From the NCBI RefSeq assembly GCF_040567655.1, contig NZ_JBEXAC010000001.1, positions 1,116,001 through 1,180,000 on the forward strand: 64,000 nt of DNA. The letters run 5' to 3'. The position numbers and the translations under genes are program-made. The notes beneath the pieces were generated by a model, which was given only the letters and a program-made list of their open reading frames with translations, did not search any database and was not told the DNA's origin. Within the stretch, counting starts at the first letter, position 1. Each line of letters begins with the position of its first letter. This document shows positions 16,321 through 25,296 of this stretch, piece after piece. Source of the stretch: Chitinophaga sp. H8 (lineage in GTDB: Bacteria; Bacteroidota; Bacteroidia; Chitinophagales; Chitinophagaceae).

Positions 16321-16339
16321 AAACAGTCTGGAACTGTTT
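16321..16339. promoter_or_regulatory. Inverted repeat AAACAGT-N5-ACTGTTT upstream of the GntR gene
   Basis: AAACAGT (16321-16327) and ACTGTTT (16333-16339) form a perfect 7-bp inverted repeat with a 5-base spacer, 24 bases upstream of the regulator ATG. Position and symmetry suit an autoregulatory operator for a dimeric GntR protein. No matching copy was found in front of rhaT or rhaEW. Confidence 0.4.
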
Positions 16340-16542
16340 GCACATGAGTCTGGATTTTTGCGACGGTAATATACGTGAAAATGCTGCAAATTGGTAATGT
16401 CTTTCAGGTTGGTCTGTCATCAATATGCCCAAATTGTTGATTTGCGCATGCTTTAGCCAGTTCATGATGTGGATTTTATTCTACAAGTAAAAGATATAAA
16501 CTTTATCCTTAATTGTATAAAGCTCAGAGGAGGGGGAGGTGT

Positions 16543-16550
16543 TAATTTTG
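16543..16550 (+). promoter_or_regulatory. Possible -7 box (TAATTTTG) for copA
   Basis: TAATTTTG fits the TAnnTTTG consensus and ends 22 bases before the copA ATG. A TTG lies at 16513-16515, somewhat too far for the usual -33 spacing. The call is tentative. Confidence 0.35.
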
Positions 16551-16572
16551 TATTGTTAAAAAAAGGATACAA

Positions 16573-18849
16573 ATGACACAAGATACATTGATAGCACCTA
16601 AAGCAAGGCAGGGCAGAAAAGAACAGGAAGCCGCAGCCAGCAAATTGGTTAAACATACTTTTCCTGTGTTGGAAATGACTTGTGCTGCCTGTGCGGTAAG
16701 TGTGGAATCTACCCTGAAGGCAACGCCAGGTGTGAAAGAAGCCGGGGTCAATTTTGCCAATCAGCAAGCCTGGGTAACATATGACGAGTCGGCAATTGAT
16801 CCGGCAGGGTTACAAACTGCCATAAGGTCAATCGGATATGATCTGGTAATTGACGCTGAAGATCCATCTGCAGTACAGGAAGCTGCACAGCAGCAACATT
16901 ACCGGCAGCTGAAAATGAGAACGATATGGGCTTCTGTACTGGCATTTCCGGTAATGATCATCGGGATGTTCTTTATGGATATGCCATATGGTAACTGGAT
17001 TTCAATGGTGCTGACCATACCGGTAGTATTTTACCTCGGACGTAGTTTCTTTATTAACGCATGGAAGCAGGCCAGGCACGGGAAAGCCAATATGGATACC
17101 CTGGTAGCGATGAGTACAGGGATTGCATTCATTTTCAGTGCATTTAACACGATCTATCCTGAGTTCTGGCATCAGCGTGGTATGCATGCCCATGTGTATT
17201 ATGAAGCAGCAGCAGTAGTCATCGCCTTTATCTCCCTGGGGAAATTGTTGGAGGAAAAAGCTAAATCCAATACCTCTTCAGCCATTAAGAAGTTAATGGG
17301 ACTGCAACCCAAAATGGTAAGAGTGATCATGAATGGTGAGGAGCAGGAGATTCCGGTTGCTGCAGTACAACAGGGAGACACGATTATTGTGCGCCCCGGC
17401 GAGCGGGTACCGGTAGACGGGGTAGTAACCGGCGGTACTTCCTATGTAGACGAAAGCACGATTACAGGGGAGCCATTACCAGCAGAAAAGAAAGAAAAAG
17501 ACCAGGTATTTGCAGGCACTGTAAATCAGAAAGGCAGCTTCAGGTTCAGGGCGGAAAAAGTAGGGGCAGATACGGTGCTGGCGCAAATTATAAAAATGGT
17601 GCAGGAGGCACAGGGAAGTAAAGCCCCTGTACAGCGGCTGGTGGATAAAATAGCAGGGATTTTTGTACCCATCGTGATAGGGATTGCCATACTAACCTTT
17701 ATTACCTGGATGGTAGCAGGAGGAGATGATGCCTTTACGCATGCCTTACTGACGGCAGTAACCGTGTTAGTCATTGCTTGTCCCTGTGCCCTCGGGCTGG
17801 CCACACCTACCGCAATTATGGTAGGAGTAGGTAAGGGAGCTGCCAACAATATTTTGATCAAGGATGCGGAAAGTCTGGAAATGGCCTATAAAGTAAATGC
17901 AGTCATATTGGACAAAACCGGTACCATTACAGAAGGGCGTCCGGAAGTAACAGATATTAAATGGTTATCAGGTAATCAGGAACGCCTCAGGGATATCCTG
18001 TATACAATGGAATTACAATCTGAACATCCATTGGCAGAAGCGGTAGTAACAAACTTAAAGGAAGCCGGAGCACGGGCTGTGAACTTACAGGGATTCCAGA
18101 GTATTACCGGCCAGGGAGTGATGGGAGTATTGGAAAATGAGCAGTATTATATAGGTAACACTTTATTAATGCAGGAGCAGGGAATTACCCTCCCCACAGC
18201 CGTGAGCAGTTTGGTAAAACAGTGGCAGGAAGGGGCCAAAACGGTGGTGTATTTTGCCAGCAAACGTGAAGTACTCGCGATTGTTGCTATAGCCGATAAA
18301 GTAAAAGCTACTTCAAAGGCAGCAATAGCTACGCTAAAAAGCCGGGGAATTGAAGTGTATATGCTTACAGGTGATAATGCACATACAGCAGCAGCGGTAG
18401 CCAAACAAGTAGGGTTAACCAGTTATAAAGCAGAGGTATTACCTGGAGATAAAGCCGCCTTTGTAGAGGAGTTACAGCATGCAGGTAAGGTAGTAGCGAT
18501 GGTAGGAGATGGTATTAACGACAGTCATGCGTTAGCACAGGCAGATGTAAGCATTGCCATGGGAAAAGGCTCAGACATTGCTATGGATGTAGCGAAAATG
18601 ACCCTCATTACCTCTGATTTGCAAGCAGTGCCTAAAGCATTACAGTTATCAAAGAAAACAGTAATGGGTATACGGCAGAATCTGTTCTGGGCATTTATTT
18701 ATAACATCATTGGTATACCATTGGCAGCGGGCATCCTATTTCCTATCAATGGATTTTTATTAAATCCTATGATTGCAGCAGCAGCGATGGCCCTGAGTTC
18801 AGTGTCAGTAGTAAGTAATAGCCTGAGATTAAATATGGTTAAATTATAA
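16573..18849 (+). CDS. copA: Copper-type heavy-metal P1B ATPase
   Basis: This 758-residue inner-membrane cation exporter has, in order, a hydrophilic extension (1-30), one HMA metal-binding domain with MTCAAC (35-40), about eight TM helices, the actuator TGEP (about 298-301), the membrane CPC metal site (403-405), the phosphorylation motif DKTGT (from Asp447), the nucleotide-domain SEHPLAEA, and the hinge GDGINDSHA. The CPC motif and the SEHP signature indicate Cu(I) or Ag(I) transport (P1B-1 type). It would pump copper out of the cytoplasm. The small HMA protein 32 bases downstream is its likely chaperone. No copper-responsive regulator gene is visible in the window. Confidence 0.93.
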   Translation: MTQDTLIAPKARQGRKEQEAAASKLVKHTFPVLEMTCAACAVSVESTLKATPGVKEAGVNFANQQAWVTYDESAIDPAGLQTAIRSIGYDLVIDAEDPSAVQEAAQQQHYRQLKMRTIWASVLAFPVMIIGMFFMDMPYGNWISMVLTIPVVFYLGRSFFINAWKQARHGKANMDTLVAMSTGIAFIFSAFNTIYPEFWHQRGMHAHVYYEAAAVVIAFISLGKLLEEKAKSNTSSAIKKLMGLQPKMVRVIMNGEEQEIPVAAVQQGDTIIVRPGERVPVDGVVTGGTSYVDESTITGEPLPAEKKEKDQVFAGTVNQKGSFRFRAEKVGADTVLAQIIKMVQEAQGSKAPVQRLVDKIAGIFVPIVIGIAILTFITWMVAGGDDAFTHALLTAVTVLVIACPCALGLATPTAIMVGVGKGAANNILIKDAESLEMAYKVNAVILDKTGTITEGRPEVTDIKWLSGNQERLRDILYTMELQSEHPLAEAVVTNLKEAGARAVNLQGFQSITGQGVMGVLENEQYYIGNTLLMQEQGITLPTAVSSLVKQWQEGAKTVVYFASKREVLAIVAIADKVKATSKAAIATLKSRGIEVYMLTGDNAHTAAAVAKQVGLTSYKAEVLPGDKAAFVEELQHAGKVVAMVGDGINDSHALAQADVSIAMGKGSDIAMDVAKMTLITSDLQAVPKALQLSKKTVMGIRQNLFWAFIYNIIGIPLAAGILFPINGFLLNPMIAAAAMALSSVSVVSNSLRLNMVKL

Positions 18850-18881
18850 TTTCTGTTTAAAATTCAATAACTAAGTAGAAC

Positions 18882-19088
18882 ATGGAAACATTAAAATTTA
18901 AGAGTAATATCAAATGTGAAGGTTGTTTAGCAAAAGTAACCCCTCTTTTAGATGAAGCAGTAGGAGCAGAGAACTGGAGCGTGGATTTACAGTCAGCCAC
19001 CAAAACCTTAACCGTAAAAGGTAATGCAACAGCCGATAAAATAGTGGCAGCAGTGCAAGGCGCTGGGTTTAAGGCGGAGAAGGAATAG
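18882..19088 (+). CDS. Small HMA-domain metallochaperone (CopZ-like)
   Basis: This 68-residue single HMA domain carries CxxC at residues 12-15 (IKCEGCLAKV) and the betaalphabetabetaalphabeta pattern of copper chaperones (ending VQGAGFKAEKE). The usual Met two positions before the first Cys is replaced by Ile, a variation common in Bacteroidota members. It probably delivers Cu(I) to the ATPase encoded 32 bases upstream or buffers cytosolic copper. A strong hairpin follows the stop. Confidence 0.9.
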   Translation: METLKFKSNIKCEGCLAKVTPLLDEAVGAENWSVDLQSATKTLTVKGNATADKIVAAVQGAGFKAEKE

Positions 19089-19115
19089 AAGTACCGGTAA
19101 TGGGTAAAGGATTTA

Positions 19116-19163
19116 AAACTAAAATGAGTTGTGCATTATTACGTGTACAACTCATTTTAGTTT
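19116..19163 (+). terminator. Strong hairpin after the copper genes
   Basis: A perfect 17-bp stem (19116-19132 with 19147-19163) closes a 14-base loop 28 bases after the HMA gene. The 3' arm ends in a T-rich stretch but there is no long U-tract, so it may act as a terminator in both directions or stabilise the mRNA 3' end. Confidence 0.7.
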
Positions 19164-19188
19164 GGGATAATACATAAGGCTAATAAAC

Positions 19189-19237
19189 AACTGGTTACAC
19201 CAGTGAGATTAAAATTCCCCATAAGGGGAAACCAGTT
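19189..19237. other. Nested hairpin of unknown role
   Basis: An outer stem (AACTGGT at 19189-19195 with ACCAGTT at 19231-19237) stacks directly on an inner stem (TTCCCC at 19215-19220 with GGGGAA at 19225-19230, loop ATAA), leaving a one-sided bulge of about 19 bases. It lies in the non-coding leader between the copper genes and the polysaccharide cluster. It could be structured RNA, a terminator remnant or a DNA cruciform. Confidence 0.4.
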
Positions 19238-19907
19238 AAACAAAATCTTTTGGTATAGTGTTTGATTAACTAGAGCATCAAGATAAGAGAAGACCATATC
19301 GTTTTTTATTGTTAGTAACCTGATTTTAAAACAAGACTTATGCGAACGTTTTATCGATCTTTTATGTCAATTCTCACCAGACAATCATTCCCACTTTTAA
19401 AGCAATTTATTGGGGTAGTGCCTGCCATGTTTACCAGGTTTAGGTACTTATTATATGCGAATACAAGCAGTTTACAACCAGTATACTTAAGTGCCCGTTC
19501 AAATAGATAAGGGATCTTTTAATAGTATATGATATCCAGTTGTTATATATGTGGAAAAAAAACGAATTAATAAAAACAACACTTGAATATATAACGATGA
19601 ATGAATATACTTTCCCGGATCACTTGCTGGTCAAGCATTTTAAAAATACAATCGAATCTTGTTTTTTACTATATTATAGTTAAAAAATATAAGTTATAAA
19701 AAGATTTTATGTTCTTAATCATTTCTTAATGAAACATACAGCATTATGTATTTACTTTGCGCCAGATTTGAATGCCAACGTGAATTGAGTGCCAACGGTT
19801 AAAGAACATAATCTATCCGATTATTGAATTTAACAGTGACAATAGTGTGTTAACCTCAGTAATCGGATGTTCAAATTAAAATTTAACGTATCTTATTAAT
19901 TTAACCT
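19238..19907. other. AT-rich non-coding leader before the polysaccharide cluster
   Basis: About 670 bases hold no convincing gene. The longest plus-strand ORF noticed (19340-19510, 56 codons) has no recognisable family. Near the 3' end a 9-bp inverted repeat (ATCCGATTA at 19815-19823, TAATCGGAT at 19860-19868) flanks 36 bases just upstream of the first cluster gene. The cluster promoter and any leader RNA are probably here, but no clear -33/-7 pair can be assigned. Confidence 0.5.
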
Positions 19908-21839
19908 ATGACGCAGAGAACCTGGATAACCCCGTCGTGGCTAATACTGCTATTAGACTTAGGTTGTTCCTTAATTGCCATCAATCTGGCATTGTTGTTA
20001 AGATTGAATTTTGATCTGGATGCTTATGCTAAGTATCCCCTCACTAACATCATGTTGGTGGTATTTAGTGTTAATCTTTTACTATCACTTTTTTTACGTA
20101 CCTACAGAGGCATAGTAAGGTTTACCAGTTTAGCAGATATTGGCCGGATTTCCTGTTTGAATATTATTAGCGGAATTGTTTATTTTAATGTGGATGCTTC
20201 TAATCTTTTAAGTGAAGCAAAACACATTTTTCCTTTATCTGTTATCCTCATCAACTTTTTCATTTCTACTTTCTTCCTCTTGTCTTATAGACTACTTGTT
20301 AAATGGATCTTTAAATATTACGGGAGTTTTAAAAACCTGAACAGGGAAAGGGCGGCAATTTATAATACCGGACATACGGGTTTGATGGTTAGAAAAGCTA
20401 TAAGTGATGATCCTACTTCTGAATTTCGAGTTGTTGCATTTCTGGAAGATAAAAATGCTCATGCTGGAAAATCTTTGGAAGGATTACCTATTTACGCAGC
20501 ACAAAAGGAACAATTAGTAAAGTTGGTAAGGCAGGAGAAAGTAAGCGTCCTGATTATTGCAGATGAGCAATTGGAGGCCACACGTTTGAATGAGTTAGTA
20601 GAAGATTGTTTATCATTAGATATAAAGGTGAAAAAAGTAAGTTCAGTTGCCAATTGGATCAATGAGGGAACTAAAAGCATTCAATTGAAAGACATCAATA
20701 TTGAGGATTTGTTGGAACGCTCTGTTATAAATATTAAGAATGAGCAATTAAGCCAGGAATTGAAAGGGAAAAGCGTATTGGTGACCGGTGCAGCTGGATC
20801 GATAGGGAGTGAAATCGTGCGTCAGCTCATCCGTTATGAGCCTTCTGTAATTGTATTATGTGATAAGGCTGAGTCACCATTGCATGAGTTGGAGCTGGAA
20901 ATAGCTGAAAAACTTACCAATATTCCTATTATCAGTTATATAGGTAATGTATGTGACAGGGTGCGTATGCAGCAATTGTTTGAGGTGTATGCTCCAGCAA
21001 TTGTTTATCATGCTGCAGCCTATAAGCATGTTCCAATGATGGAGCGTAATCCATCTATTGCAGTGATGAACAATGTATTGGGAACTAAAATCCTGGCTGA
21101 GTTATCCGTAGAATTTGGAGTAGAGAAATTTGTAATGGTTTCTACCGATAAAGCGGTGAATCCGACCAATGTAATGGGAGCTTCTAAAAGGATTGCTGAG
21201 ATCTTTACACAATCTTTCAATAACCAGATTAATGAGCAATATAAGAAAACAGGGCCCGTTTATGGATTACCTCCTACTAGATTTATTACTACCCGGTTTG
21301 GTAATGTACTGGGTTCTAATGGATCTGTTATTCCAAGGTTTAAAAAACAGCTAGAAAGTGGTGGCCCTCTGACTGTTACACATCCTGATATTACGAGATA
21401 TTTCATGACAATTCCAGAAGCTTGCCAATTGGTATTGGAAGCCGGTGCTATGGGACAAGGGGGGGAAATTTTTGTGTTTGATATGGGAAAACCAATGAAA
21501 GTAGTAGATTTGGCCCGGAAAATGATAAAAATGGCTGGTAAGGAACCAGGGCGTGATATTCAGATTGTGTATTCAGGGCTTCGCCCCGGAGAAAAACTTT
21601 ATGAAGAGTTATTGAATAATGCTGAAAATACGCTCCCCACGTATCATGAAAAGATTTTAATAGCGAAAGTGCGTGGCTATAGCTTTTCTGAGGTTGATGA
21701 AAAGGTTAGCCAGCTAATAGAATCAGCTCAAAAGCACTATCTAACACCAACTGTTGCATTGATGAAAAAGTTAGTCCCAGAGTTTATTAGCAAAAATTCT
21801 ACTTACGAAGAACTGGATAAGGATAGAATAAAAATGTAA
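19908..21839 (+). CDS. Membrane-bound UDP-GlcNAc 4,6-dehydratase, WbpM/PglF/CapD-like
   Basis: This 643-residue protein has about four N-terminal TM helices (roughly 10-135), a CoA-binding-like Rossmann domain (about 145-270) and a C-terminal SDR dehydratase domain. TGAAGSIGSE near 293-302 binds NAD, and STDKAVNPTNVMGASKR near 413-429 carries the active-site Lys. Family members make UDP-4-keto-6-deoxy-GlcNAc at the inner membrane. With the WbpV-like reductase at 43423 this would give UDP-QuiNAc or UDP-D-FucNAc. It is the first gene of the polysaccharide cluster. A G7 tract (21459-21465) lies in its coding region. Confidence 0.9.
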   Translation: MTQRTWITPSWLILLLDLGCSLIAINLALLLRLNFDLDAYAKYPLTNIMLVVFSVNLLLSLFLRTYRGIVRFTSLADIGRISCLNIISGIVYFNVDASNLLSEAKHIFPLSVILINFFISTFFLLSYRLLVKWIFKYYGSFKNLNRERAAIYNTGHTGLMVRKAISDDPTSEFRVVAFLEDKNAHAGKSLEGLPIYAAQKEQLVKLVRQEKVSVLIIADEQLEATRLNELVEDCLSLDIKVKKVSSVANWINEGTKSIQLKDINIEDLLERSVINIKNEQLSQELKGKSVLVTGAAGSIGSEIVRQLIRYEPSVIVLCDKAESPLHELELEIAEKLTNIPIISYIGNVCDRVRMQQLFEVYAPAIVYHAAAYKHVPMMERNPSIAVMNNVLGTKILAELSVEFGVEKFVMVSTDKAVNPTNVMGASKRIAEIFTQSFNNQINEQYKKTGPVYGLPPTRFITTRFGNVLGSNGSVIPRFKKQLESGGPLTVTHPDITRYFMTIPEACQLVLEAGAMGQGGEIFVFDMGKPMKVVDLARKMIKMAGKEPGRDIQIVYSGLRPGEKLYEELLNNAENTLPTYHEKILIAKVRGYSFSEVDEKVSQLIESAQKHYLTPTVALMKKLVPEFISKNSTYEELDKDRIKM

Positions 21840-21913
21840 CTAATATTTATGGAACCTTTAAGTCGCGGCATAAAATTTGCTTGGCGTCGGGTTTTCATTT
21901 GCAAAAATATACC

Positions 21914-22777
21914 ATGTTAAAAATGAGGGATACTTCTGAGGAAAAATACTCCTGGTTATTTAATTGTTTAAAAGGCCAATCCTTGTTTAGAGTCGGGATT
22001 GTAGCAGGTGTTTGTATGTTTATGTTTGCATGTAGTACACCAAGAAATATTACTTATTTCAAAGATATTGCTGATACACTTGATAGTAAAGAAGTTACTC
22101 AAGCTGTCTACAAAACTCCAACCATCCAAGTAGATGACATTTTACAAGTTAGTATCCAGACATTGGATCCTGCAGCTACAACGTTGCTAAACCAACAGAA
22201 TACCGCCAGCTGGCCTATTATTGGAAATTCAAGTACATCCGCCGTTGCTCCTAACACCAATATTTCGGGATATCTGGTAGATAAAGATGGATATATAGTT
22301 TTGCCACTAGTTGGTAAGGTGATGGTAAAGGGGTTAACTACCATGGAAGTGAGGGAGAGTTTACGTACTAAGGCGGCAGAGTTTTACAAAGATCCGGTAG
22401 TAAATGTAAGGTATGCAAATTTTAAAATCACCATATTAGGAGAAGTGGCTAAACCCTCTACGTATATGATGCCAAATGAAAAGGTAACCCTATTAGATGC
22501 ATTAGGTATAGCCGGAGACCTGACTATTTTTGGTAAAAGAGAAAATGTCTTACTGATTCGCGAAAAGGATGGAAAAAAGGAGTTTGCACGGTTTAACCTT
22601 AATGATAGTAAACTTTTTGCTTCTCCTTATTTTTATCTCCAACAGGGGGATGTAGTGTATGTTGAGCCCAATAAATCCAAAGTGGCATCAACTGATATGG
22701 CTCAGGTAAAAAGGATATCTATAATGGCTTCTGTTTTATCACTTCTTATTGTTGTGGCTTCAAGGGTTAACTTCTAA
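21914..22777 (+). CDS. Wza-like polysaccharide export lipoprotein
   Basis: This 287-residue outer-membrane-associated protein starts with a hydrophobic signal segment ending in a lipobox, with MFAC placing the lipidated Cys at about residue 40. A poly_export/SLBB region follows (IQVDDILQVSIQTLDP, GYLVDKDGYIVLPLVGKVMVKG, ITILGEVAKPSTYMM), and the protein ends in a hydrophobic C-terminal helix (ISIMASVLSLLIVVASRV). It is shorter than E. coli Wza but typical of Bacteroidota versions. It should form the export channel working with the Wzc-like protein 17 bases downstream. The frame opens at a TTG at 21881; I prefer the ATG at 21914. Confidence 0.9.
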   Translation: MLKMRDTSEEKYSWLFNCLKGQSLFRVGIVAGVCMFMFACSTPRNITYFKDIADTLDSKEVTQAVYKTPTIQVDDILQVSIQTLDPAATTLLNQQNTASWPIIGNSSTSAVAPNTNISGYLVDKDGYIVLPLVGKVMVKGLTTMEVRESLRTKAAEFYKDPVVNVRYANFKITILGEVAKPSTYMMPNEKVTLLDALGIAGDLTIFGKRENVLLIREKDGKKEFARFNLNDSKLFASPYFYLQQGDVVYVEPNKSKVASTDMAQVKRISIMASVLSLLIVVASRVNF

Positions 22778-22794
22778 TATTTCAATGTCGTAAT

Positions 22795-25185
22795 ATGCAT
22801 GATAATACACATACAAATGGTATGCTTCATTTAAACAATACGGGAACTTCTATTGAAGAACAGTCGGGTGGAATCGATCCAAGGAAGTTGTTTGATAAAC
22901 TAATGAGAAATTGGTATTGGTTTTTAGTTTGTATGATTGCTGGTGTTTTGGTTGCTTGGCTATACTTGCGTTATTCAACTGCATCATTTAAAGTAACAGC
23001 TAAGATATTAGTACAGGATGATAAAAAGGGGGGGAATGTACCGGGACAAGAGATTCTGCAGCAACTTGAAATGTTTTCCAGTAAAAGTAATGTTGATAAT
23101 GAAGTAGAAATACTTAAATCTCGGTCTTTAATGGAGAAAGTGGTAAAGGATATGCAGTTGCATGTAAGTTATTTCATTGGAGGACATGTGAAAAAATCAG
23201 AACAGTTTGAAAAACTCCCATTTGTATTTCATTGGCAATTTTTAAAAGATACACTTAATGAAGCTAATTATGTATTAAAACCACTTAATGAAGAAAAATT
23301 TATACTAACAAGGGAAAATCTTTCAAAAGAAGCACGGTGGAATGATACTTTGCATCTACCTGAAGGAATTGTTAGAATAGATCGTAATAGGTTGTTTCCA
23401 TTGGGACAGAAAGAATACCTCATTCAAGTGTTGTCAGTTGATAACGCAGTAGCGAATTATCAAAAACTCCTTAATGTTAATATCCCCAATAAGCAGGTAA
23501 GCACTATTGACCTTGATTTCGTAACAACAATCCCTGAGAAAGGAGAGAAAGTACTTAATAAATTAATTGATAGTTATCTCCATGCCAGTGTGGACGATAA
23601 AAATCGCATTGTTGATAGTACAATAGCATTTATTGATAGCAGATTAGGGCTTGTCAGTGAAGAATTGACGGGGGTGGAAAAAAATATACAACAGTTTAAA
23701 GAGGTGAATGAAGTAGCTGATCTCGGAGAACAGGCCAAATTATTAGTTTCAAGTACCTCTGATTTTATTAAACAGCTAACAGACCAACAAGTTCGTTACA
23801 GCGTGGTTGAATCTTTAGAACAGTATATGAAAGATGAGAAGAATAATAAACGTATAGTGCCCTCTTCTCTTATTGTTCAGGACCCAACCTTTGTTGCACT
23901 GGTAGGTAAATATAATACATTACAACTGGAACGTGAACGTCAGCTGATATCCAGTACTGAATCAAACCCTTTTATTAAAGTAATTGATGAACAATTGGCT
24001 GGCTTACGAAAAGATTTACAGAATAATTTGAGTTCATTGAAACAGGGAATAAAAGTAAGTATAGATGAATTACAACGAAATTCTAATGTACTGACTCAGA
24101 AAATACGGCAGGTTCCTGGTAAAGAAAGAATTTTTTTGGATTATTCTCGTCAACAAACAGTAAAGCAGGAGCTATATCTGTTTCTCCTTAAGAAAAGAGA
24201 AGAGTCTGCAATCTCAAAATCTTCAAATATTGCAATTGCAAGTATAATAGATGGAGCAAAAAGTGAGGCATTACCTTTTAAGCCTAAGCGTTCGATGATA
24301 TACATATTAGGACTTATAGTAGGCCTTGCAATACCAGCGCTTTGGCTCTATTTAAGGGATCTATTAAATATTCGGATCCAAAATAAGCAAGATATCACAA
24401 CCGGTACTCCTGTAGCCATTTTAGCTGAAATTGGACATAGCGATGAGAAGGCCTTAATCGTAACAGGGAAAGATGCGCGGAGTCCAATATCAGAACAATT
24501 CCGCGCTTTACGTACAAACATGCAGTTTGTGCTTTCAGGTGTTGACCAAAAAGTAATACTGCTTACTTCTAGTATGAGTGGAGAAGGAAAGTCTTTTGTT
24601 TCAACGAATTTAGCTTCTGTTTTAGCTGTTTCGGGTAAAAAAGTAGTGCTAATGGAAATGGACTTAAGGAAGCCTAAAATATCTGAGAATTTAGGAATTA
24701 CAAACGCGACTGGTTTTAGCACTTATGCTATTGGTAAGGTTTCGTACGAAAACCTGATTAAACCTTCTGGTATTCATGAAAATTTTTGGATTATCACTTC
24801 AGGTCCTATTCCGCCTAATCCTGCAGAATTATTGTTGATGGAGCAGACAGAAAAGCTGTTTATTGAGTTGCGCAAGCATTTTGATTATATTATTATTGAT
24901 TCTGCACCAATAGGCTTAGTGACTGATGCTCAGCTCTTAGGCAGAGTCGCTGATGCGACACTTTATATAGTTCGCCAGAATTTCACATTGAAACAACAAT
25001 TACAATTAACAAAGGATTTATATATACAAAAAAAATTGCCTAAATTAAATATTGTTGTAAATGATGTCCAGGCAGGGGGGAGCTATGGTTATGGATATGG
25101 TTATGGATATGGTTATGGATATGGAATAACTGAGGAACCTAAGGGGGTCTTATCGAAGATTAAAAGGACACTGATCAATAAATAA
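22795..25185 (+). CDS. Wzc-like chain-length/co-polymerase and BY-kinase with Tyr-Gly tail
   Basis: This 796-residue inner-membrane protein has a Wzz-type first TM at about 41-57, a long periplasmic coiled-coil region and a second TM near 500-520. The cytoplasmic bacterial tyrosine kinase domain shows Walker A MSGEGKS (about 594-600), Walker A' VVLMEMDLRKPK (about 617-628) and a further Asp motif IIIDSAPIG. The C-terminus carries seven consecutive Tyr-Gly units (residues 764-777), a presumed autophosphorylation cluster. It controls polymer length and export with the Wza-like protein. The CpsB-type phosphatase encoded at 49565-50317 is the likely antagonist. A G6 run directly precedes the Tyr-Gly repeat. 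Confidence 0.93.
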   Translation: MHDNTHTNGMLHLNNTGTSIEEQSGGIDPRKLFDKLMRNWYWFLVCMIAGVLVAWLYLRYSTASFKVTAKILVQDDKKGGNVPGQEILQQLEMFSSKSNVDNEVEILKSRSLMEKVVKDMQLHVSYFIGGHVKKSEQFEKLPFVFHWQFLKDTLNEANYVLKPLNEEKFILTRENLSKEARWNDTLHLPEGIVRIDRNRLFPLGQKEYLIQVLSVDNAVANYQKLLNVNIPNKQVSTIDLDFVTTIPEKGEKVLNKLIDSYLHASVDDKNRIVDSTIAFIDSRLGLVSEELTGVEKNIQQFKEVNEVADLGEQAKLLVSSTSDFIKQLTDQQVRYSVVESLEQYMKDEKNNKRIVPSSLIVQDPTFVALVGKYNTLQLERERQLISSTESNPFIKVIDEQLAGLRKDLQNNLSSLKQGIKVSIDELQRNSNVLTQKIRQVPGKERIFLDYSRQQTVKQELYLFLLKKREESAISKSSNIAIASIIDGAKSEALPFKPKRSMIYILGLIVGLAIPALWLYLRDLLNIRIQNKQDITTGTPVAILAEIGHSDEKALIVTGKDARSPISEQFRALRTNMQFVLSGVDQKVILLTSSMSGEGKSFVSTNLASVLAVSGKKVVLMEMDLRKPKISENLGITNATGFSTYAIGKVSYENLIKPSGIHENFWIITSGPIPPNPAELLLMEQTEKLFIELRKHFDYIIIDSAPIGLVTDAQLLGRVADATLYIVRQNFTLKQQLQLTKDLYIQKKLPKLNIVVNDVQAGGSYGYGYGYGYGYGYGITEEPKGVLSKIKRTLINK
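25084..25125 (+). repeat. Seven tandem TATGGW hexanucleotides encoding (Tyr-Gly)7
   Basis: Seven in-frame 6-bp units TATGGT or TATGGA run from 25084 to 25125 and alternate as a 12-bp higher-order repeat. Unit gain or loss would keep the frame and change the number of tail tyrosines. Confidence 0.95.
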
Positions 25186-25296
25186 TTACGCAATGGCTTG
25201 ATGCCTATTAATGTGATTAGATAAAGCAACCACAACTTAAACGAAAAAAGAATGATTAGCGCCAGATAAAATGGCAAAGATTGAAAAATCAATTAT

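Noticed and set aside
19340..19510. 56-codon plus-strand ORF in the leader before the polysaccharide cluster
   Set aside because: The composition is not strongly protein-like, no family is recognisable and the region is otherwise non-coding. I kept it only as a note in the leader entry.
19597..19683. 28-codon ORF in the same leader
   Set aside because: Too short and AT-driven; no initiation signal or similarity.
25084..25125. Short regular repeats as a CRISPR array
   Set aside because: The units are contiguous 6-mers in frame within a coding sequence, with no spacers.
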